A stretch of DNA of 64,000 nt from an uncultured Collinsella sp. (GTDB taxonomy: Bacteria; Actinomycetota; Coriobacteriia; Coriobacteriales; Coriobacteriaceae). Below the pieces are notes generated by a model, which saw only the letters and a list, made by a program, of their open reading frames with translations, was not told the DNA's origin and did no database searches. Below are positions 57,325 through 64,000 of the stretch, in pieces. Location of the stretch: positions 1 to 64,000 of the forward strand of contig CAKUON010000003.1 in NCBI GenBank assembly GCA_934668875.1, written 5' to 3'. The position numbers and the translations under genes are program-made. The number at the start of each line of letters is the position of its first letter. Position 1 is the stretch's first letter.

Positions 57325-58710
57325 ATGGCTTCTTCTGATGCAACACAACGAGCAGTCCTTGCCGGACTTTCGTGCGGGATCGGCCTTGCCGCTCCCGTGG
57401 TTATGTATGCCGCGACGCTGCCGTTTTCGTCGGTGAACGAGACGGTCGTGGCGGGTGCGGTTCCCTTCGCCGTGGGCGCGGTGGCGGGCGTGGGTATCTA
57501 TGCCGCCTCGCTGGGTATCTCCGAGTATCGTGCGCAGCGTGAAGAGCGTCTGTTCCAGCCCGATGCCATGGGCGGTGCCGCCAATCTCAATCAGCATCAA
57601 AGCGAGTTCAAGACCGCCTCGATTCCAGCTCAGCAGCAGGATGCGACTCCTTACGCTGCGACTTCTGCTTCTCAGGCTCAGTCGGAGCAGTCTACCTCGG
57701 CATTCCTTTCCGGTCTGACTGGTGCGTTCCAGCGCCGTCATGCCGATGATGGTGTCCCTACCATCGCTCGAGCCGCAGATGCTATGGACGAGGCCGAGGC
57801 TTGGTCCATGATCGACAGCATGCTCGACGACGATTCGCCGGTTAGCTGCGACCCTGCGCGCTCGCGCGACGTCTATCAAGTCGCCATCGACGAGCTCACC
57901 AACGGCGGGCAGACCGGCTCCTTCAATCGCGATGACATCGCCGCCGCGGCGCGCGCCGTGTCGGGCTCCCAGGCCGCCCCTGCTGGCAGCACGGCGGCCT
58001 TCGTGGCGCTCGTTGCCAATGCGGCTGCCAACAATGCCTATAGCGCCACCTCCGCGGATGCGAACGCCTCTGTCGGCACTTCGTACGTTGACGAAACCAT
58101 GACCGCCGACGAGGAGACTGTTGCCGCCCGCCGCGCCGCCGAAAGCTCGCTGTGGGGCGCTCCCGCCCAGCAGCAGGCGGCTGAGGCTGCGCCGTACAAT
58201 GCGAATCTTGCCAGCATGCCCATCATTTCCGACGCCGCGGGCGTCGATCTCGACGATCTTGACGAGCCCGCTGCCATCACCGCATCGATCGATGCCCAGG
58301 ATCGCATTGACACCGGCGACCTTCCCGACGCCTCGCTTGAGGTTGATGTTCCCATGGCCGATTACTCGGGCCACGAGGACATGTGGGCCGCTGCCACCGC
58401 GATTTTGGACGAGATCGACGAGCCTGCCCCCGTTGCGGCCCCCGCTCCCGTCGCTGCTCCCGCCTATGTCGGTCGTCACAGCGCCGTGTTCCCCGAGGAT
58501 ACCGCCCGTATCTCGCGCGAGAGCATTGAACGTGCCGAGGCCATTGCCGCCGGCATTATGGAGAACCGCCGCCATGAGCGTGTCAATCAGATCCTCGAGG
58601 AAGAGATCGAGCGCCTGCAGTCCTCTACTGCCAAGAGTACGGGTCGTGCCTACCTGAGCGTTATCGAGGGCGGCACCGCCAGCTTTGCGCCGCTTCGTGC
58701 CGAGGCTTAG
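57325..58710 (+). CDS. Membrane-anchored Ala/Asp-rich protein of unknown function
   Basis: 461 residues: two N-terminal hydrophobic segments (about 10-33 and 40-64) followed by a long acidic, alanine-rich, probably disordered cytosolic region, and a C-terminal helix (RESIERAEAIAAGIMENRRHERVNQILEEEIERL). No enzyme motif. GGGGAGA lies before ATG 57325. It appears lineage-restricted; the layout suggests a membrane scaffold. The VanZ-like gene starts 7 bases after it and is likely co-transcribed. Confidence 0.75.
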   Translation: MASSDATQRAVLAGLSCGIGLAAPVVMYAATLPFSSVNETVVAGAVPFAVGAVAGVGIYAASLGISEYRAQREERLFQPDAMGGAANLNQHQSEFKTASIPAQQQDATPYAATSASQAQSEQSTSAFLSGLTGAFQRRHADDGVPTIARAADAMDEAEAWSMIDSMLDDDSPVSCDPARSRDVYQVAIDELTNGGQTGSFNRDDIAAAARAVSGSQAAPAGSTAAFVALVANAAANNAYSATSADANASVGTSYVDETMTADEETVAARRAAESSLWGAPAQQQAAEAAPYNANLASMPIISDAAGVDLDDLDEPAAITASIDAQDRIDTGDLPDASLEVDVPMADYSGHEDMWAAATAILDEIDEPAPVAAPAPVAAPAYVGRHSAVFPEDTARISRESIERAEAIAAGIMENRRHERVNQILEEEIERLQSSTAKSTGRAYLSVIEGGTASFAPLRAEA

Positions 58711-58717
58711 CTTTCGC

Positions 58718-59167
58718 ATGGTGAAGCTCAATCGAAAATGGGCGGTCGCGACCTGCCTGATGGCGCTCTTGATTTGGGGTAATTCGCTGGTTCCCGGCTC
58801 GGGATCGGGATCGCTGAGCCTGACGGTCATGGAGGCCGTCCGTGGATTTTTGCACGGCGTGGGGCTTCCGTATGAGTGGGTGACCAACTTTGTGGTTCGC
58901 AAATGCGCCCATTTTACCGAGTATATGGTGCTCGGCATCTTGGCGACGCACGCCTTTGACTTCGAGGGCCGCCGCACCTTTGACGTGCTGCTTCCCACGG
59001 CGGTGTTCCTACTGCTGATTCCTTCGATCGACGAGACGATTCAGCTCTTTGTGCCGGGACGCGCCGGCATGATCACCGATGTGATGATCGACTGCTGCGG
59101 AGCGGCAACGGGCGTTGTGCTCCGATATCTCTTACGGTCGCTGATATGCGCCAAAAAGGCCGCCTAG
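58718..59167 (+). CDS. VanZ-like membrane protein
   Basis: 149 residues with about four membrane helices and the VanZ signatures WGNSLVPGS near the start, RKCAHFTEYMVLG in the middle and PSIDETIQLFVPGRAGMITDVMIDCCGA near the end. VanZ relatives modulate glycopeptide susceptibility or related envelope traits; the function here is unproven. ATG 58718 or TTG 58685. The stop lies in the arm of the following terminator. Confidence 0.85.
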   Translation: MVKLNRKWAVATCLMALLIWGNSLVPGSGSGSLSLTVMEAVRGFLHGVGLPYEWVTNFVVRKCAHFTEYMVLGILATHAFDFEGRRTFDVLLPTAVFLLLIPSIDETIQLFVPGRAGMITDVMIDCCGAATGVVLRYLLRSLICAKKAA

Positions 59168-59195
59168 GACATGTTACTTGGTCCTAGGCGGCCTT
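59156..59195. terminator. Bidirectional terminator
   Basis: Perfect 15-base arms AAGGCCGCCTAGGAC and complement around a 10-base loop, between convergent VanZ-like and ROK genes. T-rich tails occur on both strands. Confidence 0.85.
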
Positions 59196-59277
59196 GCTTG
59201 TTTTGGGGCTTCTGCGGGGCGTGGCAGCTCTATCTTGGGATCCGAATCGCGCCACGTTGCCGTGTCTTTTTTCGGTC

Positions 59278-60168
59278 CTACTGGAGCGCCTTCGCACCCA
59301 GAGCCAGGCAGCCCATGATGCCCTGCTTGCCCTCGAGGCTGTTGTTGACGATGTAGGTGTCGATATCGTTGACCTCGGGCGTGACGATATAACCATTGAG
59401 CATCTCGGCGCACTTTTTGCGGGCGAGCGGCACGATGGGGGTGTGGTCGGCCACGCCGCCGCCGATGATGATCTTCTGCGGCGCATAGCACAGCGTGTAG
59501 GTCATGAGCGCTTGTGCCAGATAGCCGGCAAGCAGGTCCATCGCCTCGGCGTCATCGGCCATGTCTCCGGCGGACTTACCGCCCCAGCGCTTTTTGACGC
59601 CAGGGCCGGCGATGAGGCCCTCCAGGCAGTTGTCGTGGAAGGGGCAGCCGCTGTGCTCGCCGATGGTGTCGCGCGGGTCGCGCGTGACCAGGATGTGGCC
59701 GGCCTCGGGGTGCATCATACCGTGGACGAGCTGACCGCCCGAGAGCACGCCGGCGCCCACGCCGGTGCCGATCGTCAGGTAGACCACGTCAGTGAGGCCC
59801 TTGGCGCAACCAAAGGTGACCTCGCCCAGGCAGGCGACGTTGACGTCGGTATCGTAGCCGCAGGGGATGTTGAGCTCGTTTTGGATGGTGCCCAGCAGGT
59901 CAAAGTAGCGCCATGCGGTCTTGGGCGTCTCCAGGATTTTGCCGTACTGGGGCGAGGCGGGGTTAACCGCGGTAGGGCCAAAGGCACCGATGCCCAGGGC
60001 GGCGATGCCCTTGTCTGCAAACCATGCGTTGACGGCCTCTACGGTCTCCTGCGGGGTCGTGGTCGCAATCTGCTCGCGCTTCAGGACCGTACCGTCCGCA
60101 TAGCCCGTGGCGCAGACCATCTTGGTGCCGCCGGCCTCGAGCGCTCCGATAAGCTGCTGCTCTGCCAT
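59278..60168 (-). CDS. ROK family sugar kinase (fructokinase-like)
   Basis: A 296-residue sugar kinase. The ATP-binding ALEAGGTKMVC at the start, the GAFGPTAVN segment, DTDVNVACLGE, TIGTGVGAG and the zinc-binding HPEAGHI with GCPFHDNCLEGL place it in the ROK family, nearest to fructokinases. It phosphorylates a hexose at C6 with ATP in the cytosol. GAGAGGAA precedes ATG 60168. Monocistronic, ending at a bidirectional terminator. Confidence 0.88.
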   Translation of the reverse strand: MAEQQLIGALEAGGTKMVCATGYADGTVLKREQIATTTPQETVEAVNAWFADKGIAALGIGAFGPTAVNPASPQYGKILETPKTAWRYFDLLGTIQNELNIPCGYDTDVNVACLGEVTFGCAKGLTDVVYLTIGTGVGAGVLSGGQLVHGMMHPEAGHILVTRDPRDTIGEHSGCPFHDNCLEGLIAGPGVKKRWGGKSAGDMADDAEAMDLLAGYLAQALMTYTLCYAPQKIIIGGGVADHTPIVPLARKKCAEMLNGYIVTPEVNDIDTYIVNNSLEGKQGIMGCLALGAKALQ

Positions 60169-60246
60169 AGTGTTCCTCTCTCCGGGACGAGTTGTTTGTT
60201 CTCTAAAGTATAGCGCTATAAAATATAAATGAGGTCGCTATAAAAA

Positions 60247-60280
60247 GAAACCTCGCAACCCAACGGGTTCGCGAGGTTTC
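60247..60280 (-). terminator. Aminotransferase terminator
   Basis: GAAACCTCGC-AACCC and GGGTT-C-GCGAGGTTTC form a stem of 15 pairs with one bulge and a 3-base loop; leftward it is followed by TTTTT. Confidence 0.85.
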
Positions 60281-60308
60281 TCTGGTGCCTTTAGTTGCTG
60301 GGCCGTCC

Positions 60309-61490
60309 TTACCCGCGCGGTTTGATTTTATCACGCAGCGACTTGAGGTTCTCCAACGCGGCGTTGAGCGTTTCGTCACGTTTGGCAAAGTGGAAGCGGA
60401 TCAGGTGATTGACGGGCTCGCGGAAGAAGCTGGAGCCCGGAACGGCGCCCACGCCTACCTTTGAGGCCAGATCCTCGCAGAAGTCGAGGTCGCTGTCGTA
60501 GCCAAACTCCGAGATGTCCATCATCACGTAGTAAGCGCCCTGCGGCACGTTGTGCGTGAGCCCGATGCTGTCGAGACCCTGGCAGAACAGGTCGCGCTTG
60601 GCGGTGTAGAGGTCGAGGACCTCCTGGTAATAGCTATCGTCGAAGTTGAGGGCGGTGACGACAGCCTCCTGCAGGGGAGCGGCGGCGCCCACGGTGAGGA
60701 AGTCGTGGACCTTCTTGATGCGCTCGGTGATCTCGGCCGGGGCGATGGTGTAGCCCAGGCGCCAGCCGGTAATGGAGTAGGTCTTGGAAAGCGAGCTGCA
60801 GCTGATGGTGCGTTCGAACATGCCGGGCAGAGTTGCCATATAGACGTGCTCGTGGGGCGCATAGACGATGTGCTCATAGACTTCGTCGGTGATGCAGTAG
60901 ACGTCGTACTTTTTGCACAGGTCGGCGATAAAGTTGAGCTCCTCGCGCGTAAAGACCTTGCCGCAGGGGTTGGACGGGTTGCATAGGACAATGGCCTTGG
61001 GGTCGTTGTCGCGGAAGGCCGCCTCGAGGACCTCGCGATCGAAGTCGAAGGTGGGCGGGTTCAGCGGCACGTAGATGGGCTCAGCGCCCGAGAGGATCGT
61101 GTCGGCGCCGTAGTTCTCGTAGAAAGGCGAGAAGATGACGACCTTGTCGCCGGGGTTCGTGACCGTCATCATGGCGGCCATCATGGCCTCGGTGGAGCCG
61201 CAGGTGACCACGATGTTCTCGTTAGGGTTGATCGGCATGCCCATAAAGTGCTCCTGCTTGGCGGCGAGCGCCTCGCGCATGGCCTGGGAGCCCCAGGTGA
61301 TGGAGTACTGGTGATAGAGCGGCTTGGGGTCGGTGGCAATGGTGCTGAGGCTATTGAGCAGCTGCGCCGGGGGATCGAAGTCGGGGAAGCCTTGCGAGAG
61401 ATTGACGGCGCCGTACTTATTGGAGATACGCGTCATGCGGCGGATGACCGAATCGGTGAATGTCGCCGTGCGGTTGGAGAGTTCTTTCAT
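60309..61490 (-). CDS. Class I/II PLP-dependent aminotransferase
   Basis: A 393-residue fold-type I aminotransferase resembling bacterial aspartate/aromatic or MalY-PatB-like enzymes. It has NLSQGFPDFDPP near the N-terminus, CNPSNPCGKVF, DEVYEHIVY and the PLP lysine in SSLSKTYSITGWRLGY. It moves amino groups between amino and keto acids; the preferred substrate cannot be told. ATG 61490 follows AAAGGA; the open frame to 61649 lacks support. Terminator downstream. Confidence 0.88.
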   Translation of the reverse strand: MKELSNRTATFTDSVIRRMTRISNKYGAVNLSQGFPDFDPPAQLLNSLSTIATDPKPLYHQYSITWGSQAMREALAAKQEHFMGMPINPNENIVVTCGSTEAMMAAMMTVTNPGDKVVIFSPFYENYGADTILSGAEPIYVPLNPPTFDFDREVLEAAFRDNDPKAIVLCNPSNPCGKVFTREELNFIADLCKKYDVYCITDEVYEHIVYAPHEHVYMATLPGMFERTISCSSLSKTYSITGWRLGYTIAPAEITERIKKVHDFLTVGAAAPLQEAVVTALNFDDSYYQEVLDLYTAKRDLFCQGLDSIGLTHNVPQGAYYVMMDISEFGYDSDLDFCEDLASKVGVGAVPGSSFFREPVNHLIRFHFAKRDETLNAALENLKSLRDKIKPRG

Positions 61491-61601
61491 GCCTGTCCTT
61501 TCGAGCATTTGCAGTGGGGCAAAGTTTACTCCTATGAAACCGGTGGGATTTGCTCGAAACGGGCTCGAAAAACTCTTTTCAAAATTCTTGAAAATTGGGG
61601 C

Positions 61602-61630
61602 TTGCATCGCGTGGCGTTCCTTGCAATAAT
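61602..61630 (+). promoter_or_regulatory. tRNA operon promoter
   Basis: TTGCAT (61602-61607), 17-base spacer, AATAAT (61625-61630), 27 bases before tRNA-His; it probably drives the three-tRNA cluster. Confidence 0.7.
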
Positions 61631-61656
61631 AGTCGAGCGCGAAGCGCACAGGACAC

Positions 61657-61734
61657 GGTGGGTGTAGCTCAGTTGGCTAGAGCGACGGGTTGTGGTCCCG
61701 TAGGTCGAGGGTTCGAGTCCCTTTACCCACCCCA
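61657..61734 (+). tRNA. tRNA-His (anticodon GTG)
   Basis: Cloverleaf with anticodon loop TTGTGGT (GTG), an encoded G at position -1 opposite C73, and CCA. First of three tandem tRNAs. Confidence 0.93.
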
Positions 61735-61756
61735 GTTCTTGCTTCGTGTTGATATC

Positions 61757-61832
61757 GGGTCGTTAGCTCAGTTGGTAGAGCAGGGGACTCTTAATCCCAA
61801 GGTCCAGGGTTCGACCCCCTGACGGCCCACCA
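61757..61832 (+). tRNA. tRNA-Lys (anticodon CTT), copy 1
   Basis: A 76-nt cloverleaf with anticodon loop CTCTTAA (CTT) and encoded CCA. Identical to copy 2. Confidence 0.93.
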
Positions 61833-61875
61833 CACGATATCTCCTCTAAAGTCCGCCACAACGGACTTTAGCTTT

Positions 61876-61951
61876 GGGTCGTTAGCTCAGTTGGTAGAGC
61901 AGGGGACTCTTAATCCCAAGGTCCAGGGTTCGACCCCCTGACGGCCCACCA
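61876..61951 (+). tRNA. tRNA-Lys (anticodon CTT), copy 2
   Basis: Identical to copy 1 over 76 nt. Its 3' end is partly duplicated 177 bases downstream, marking it as a likely integration site. Confidence 0.93.
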
Positions 61952-62131
61952 AAGCATGTTAAAGCGACTGGCTCCGGCTGGTCGCTTTTTTGTCGACCTC
62001 GCATGGGGTCGAACCCATCGGGGCGCGGAGCTGAGGAAATGCGTAAGCATTTACCAGCGCAGCGCGCAAGGCGCTTTAGCGCCGCAGCGGCCGCCTGCGT
62101 AGCGGGCTGACGCTCTGACGGCCCACCAAAG
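61938..62131. repeat. 17-bp direct repeat of the tRNA-Lys 3' end flanking a small insert
   Basis: CTGACGGCCCACCAAAG occurs at 61938-61954, covering the 3' end of tRNA-Lys copy 2 and three bases beyond, and at 62115-62131. The 160 bases between hold a GCGACTGG/CTGGTCGC hairpin with T-run (probable tRNA terminator), AAATGCGTAAGCATTT and GGCGCTTTAGCGCC hairpins, and no gene. This is the pattern of an att duplication left by an element. Confidence 0.65.
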
Positions 62132-62144
62132 TAACTCGGTATAT

Positions 62145-63005
62145 TTACAAATTGAGCCTGCCCTGTGGATCGGTGAAGCCGTCCGTACCCTCTTTGAGCT
62201 TTTCCTCGTCTGCCTTCACGCGGCGCTCGAGTTTCTTCGTGTCCTCGGCGGGCGGTAGATTCTCGGGGACAATTCCGCGGTCGATGAGGCTGCCGCGCAC
62301 ACTTGCGTTGTTTTCGACATGCTCCTGCTTGATTTGCTCTAGACCGTACAGGTCGTGCTCCTCGGCGTTGAAGGCCGTCATCGAGTTCGTAAGGTCCTTT
62401 GCTTTGATGAGAACATCGGCTAACCTGTCCGCTAACGCCGCACTCTTGGGCACGCCGAGTTGCTGCTTCATTTCCGCTGTGCTTTTGCCGCCGAATAACG
62501 CCTCATCGCCCTTTGACTTGATGATTGCGAATCCTTTGGAATCCACGCCGCGTTTGAACGCAATACCCGAGAGCTGTTTCTCTGAATCGGATAGCGAGTG
62601 ACGAGCTTGAAGACGTTGAATCTCGGCGAAGCGTTGCTCTATAAGCTCCTGACGGCGTGTCTGCACGGCAAAGTATGCCTGGGCGAGTGCAATTTCCGGT
62701 TTGTTAGGGTCTCCGTTTTGGGCGATTAAATAGCATGCGTAGCGCGTTAACTTGTAGTCCTTGACGGCTCGCGTTGCAACACCGGCGTCTACCATTTTGC
62801 TGGCTTCAGCAAAATGGGCGGCAACAGGCATTTCATTAGTTTCGCACGAGGCCATGGCTCTTTTCACCGCTGTCTCGAAGTTGCGCCATTGGGTATATCC
62901 GAGGGGTTCCATTAAATCTCGTGCGAGCCAATACTCAACACCGTCTTCCGTATGGGCGTAGCTATCAAGTTCGACGCGCCACTTCTCGATATCTCTACTG
63001 TCCAT
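62145..63005 (-). CDS. dinD: DinD-like DNA damage-inducible protein
   Basis: 286 residues matching the DinD family over its length: a Bro-N-like N-terminus (EYWLARDLMEPLGYTQWRNFETAVKRA), LTRYACYLIAQNGDPNKPEIALAQAYFAVQTRRQEL and a C-terminal coiled part. E. coli DinD inhibits RecA filament functions; it is also seen as a phage- or island-borne gene. ATG 63005 follows GGAAGAGA; the frame extends to 63086. No clear SOS box (GAACnnnnGTTC) is seen upstream. It lies next to the tRNA-Lys duplication, so it may have been acquired with an integrated element. Confidence 0.85.
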   Translation of the reverse strand: MDSRDIEKWRVELDSYAHTEDGVEYWLARDLMEPLGYTQWRNFETAVKRAMASCETNEMPVAAHFAEASKMVDAGVATRAVKDYKLTRYACYLIAQNGDPNKPEIALAQAYFAVQTRRQELIEQRFAEIQRLQARHSLSDSEKQLSGIAFKRGVDSKGFAIIKSKGDEALFGGKSTAEMKQQLGVPKSAALADRLADVLIKAKDLTNSMTAFNAEEHDLYGLEQIKQEHVENNASVRGSLIDRGIVPENLPPAEDTKKLERRVKADEEKLKEGTDGFTDPQGRLNL

Positions 63006-63090
63006 TTCTCTTCCATCCTGGTCGATTGTCTGCGCGGGCTTTTCCCGCTCTGCATTCAAGATAAGGATACGCTGTCGTGCGGACATGAAT

Positions 63091-63121
63091 GAGCCCCGTG
63101 TCGCTTCGGGCTCACGGGGTC
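63091..63121 (-). terminator. Hairpin after the FAD-reductase gene
   Basis: CCCCGTG (63094-63100) pairs with CACGGGG (63113-63119), with a further paired inner part; located 46 bases past the stop of the leftward reductase gene. Confidence 0.6.
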
Positions 63122-63166
63122 TATGGATATCGAGAAGTTGTGTTCTGCTTTAGATTCGTGTCCAGC

Positions 63167-64000
63167 TTAGTCCGCTCGGTAGTGCGATCCGAGGCTTTCG
63201 GTTCGTTTGCGCATGGCTTTGACCATCTCTGTTGCCAGCAGCACCTGCGATTGTAGGCGGGCGAGGGCTGCGATTTCGCTATCTTGTGCGTCAACCACGC
63301 TCAAGGCTGCAGACTCGGACTTCAGACCTTCAAGCTCTTGCAACGCTGTGGATAGGCCCTTCTCGGTACGGTTGATCATGCAGTAGGTACTCATCGTGCG
63401 TTTGAGGCTGCGTGTCAGGCGCTCTGCATCTGCCTTGGCGAGGCCGCACTGGGGGAGGGCGACATCCGTCTTCAGGAGCGTCTGAGGGGCATCCTGCGCC
63501 GCCCGCGCCGCCGATGCGCCGGCAATGCGCCCAAAGACGATGCCGTTGGCGCTCGATAGGCCGCCGATACGGTCGGCACCGTGCATGCCGCCTGTCGCCT
63601 CGCCGCAAGCGTAGAGGCCCTCAACGCCCGTGTGCGCCGCCTTATCGATCTTGATACCGCCATTAGCTGCGTGGGCGTACATGGCTACACGCATCTCGTC
63701 GGTCGGGGCGATGCCGTGCTCGTCTTGCAGCCAGGTGGCAAAGGTCTGCACAAATTCGGGAACATCCTTGTCAGGGAAATCGTAGTGTAGTGCCAGACCA
63801 TCGGCACCCGCTTGGTCGACAACGAGGTCGATATCACGAGAATCCAGGCGCGAAGTGAAAGGGCCGTATCCGGAGCGCTGCTCAAGCAGATCACCCAGCT
63901 TGTCGTCAACAATATCGACCGGCTGATCGAACTTGACGTAGCGCCAAGTCTTCTCGTTGAAGACCAGGTTGCGCTTGGGTTCAATGAAGCCGGGCATCAT
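63167..64000 (-). CDS. FAD-dependent fumarate reductase/aspartate oxidase-type protein (C-terminal part)
   Basis: The last 277 codons of a flavoprotein; the start is beyond the window edge. The segment HAANGGIKIDKAAHTGVEGLYACGEATGGMHGADRIGGLSSANGIVFGRIAG is the FAD-binding region shared by fumarate reductase, succinate dehydrogenase flavoprotein and L-aspartate oxidase, and the end RTESLGSHYRAD has the usual substrate-loop-like motif. It reduces or oxidises a dicarboxylate; which one cannot be told from this part. Confidence 0.8.
   Translation of the reverse strand: MMPGFIEPKRNLVFNEKTWRYVKFDQPVDIVDDKLGDLLEQRSGYGPFTSRLDSRDIDLVVDQAGADGLALHYDFPDKDVPEFVQTFATWLQDEHGIAPTDEMRVAMYAHAANGGIKIDKAAHTGVEGLYACGEATGGMHGADRIGGLSSANGIVFGRIAGASAARAAQDAPQTLLKTDVALPQCGLAKADAERLTRSLKRTMSTYCMINRTEKGLSTALQELEGLKSESAALSVVDAQDSEIAALARLQSQVLLATEMVKAMRKRTESLGSHYRAD

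Overview
The window looks like the chromosome of a high-GC, gut-type Coriobacteriia, most likely Collinsella or a close relative. This is inferred from codon and base usage, a Rho factor with a very long disordered N-terminus, an actinobacterial-type mIHF homologue, a CarD regulator and the overall gene style. No rRNA or species marker is present, so the genus is inference.

Left chromosomal arm (1-10020): pckA, a B3/B4-domain protein behind a terminator-containing leader, a MarR regulator, a DegV lipid-binding protein, a small MGMT-type protein, a DUF6485-like protein, trpS, a TagO/WecA-type transferase, a probable structured RNA, a PflX-type radical SAM protein and a tRNA-Ala(CGC) gene. Several genes end in variants of one palindromic terminator whose asymmetric loop carries GGGGAC and occurs in both orientations.

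Prophage (about 10020-42890, 32.9 kb): a complete-looking HK97-type siphovirus integrated at the 3' end of tRNA-Ala. In order it has a large serine recombinase, a divergent repressor/Cro switch, small early genes, a replication organiser with an origin-like repeat cluster, CxxC mini-proteins, a second (tyrosine) integrase beside a phage-encoded mIHF homologue, SSB, dUTPase, an ArpU-like late regulator, a late promoter with a terminator, HNH/terminase/portal/protease/capsid, connectors, tail genes, a tail-tip and fibre cluster, a diversity-generating retroelement (DGR), holin, two lysins and three tiny leftward genes.

The two strongest observations are in the prophage. (1) The DGR: a fibre-tip gene ends in a 110-bp variable repeat that differs from a downstream template repeat at 14 positions, all of them template adenines, and is followed by a reverse transcriptase with a YADD motif. 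(2) The serine recombinase reading frame runs through the attachment core. In the lysogen its C-terminus is encoded by the antisense of the host tRNA, while in the reconstructed circular phage it would continue into a different 38-codon tail that now lies at the far end of the prophage.

Right chromosomal arm (42952-64000): a tail-anchored coiled-coil protein, pncB, proB and proA (separated by an opposite-strand aminopeptidase), an HD protein, a REP-associated-type (Y1/HUH) transposase between inverted copies of a palindromic repeat, carD, argS, rho, a membrane-anchored protein, a VanZ-like protein, a ROK sugar kinase, an aminotransferase, tRNA-His, two identical tRNA-Lys genes with a 17-bp duplication of the tRNA-Lys 3' end, a DinD homologue and a partial FAD-dependent reductase cut by the window edge.
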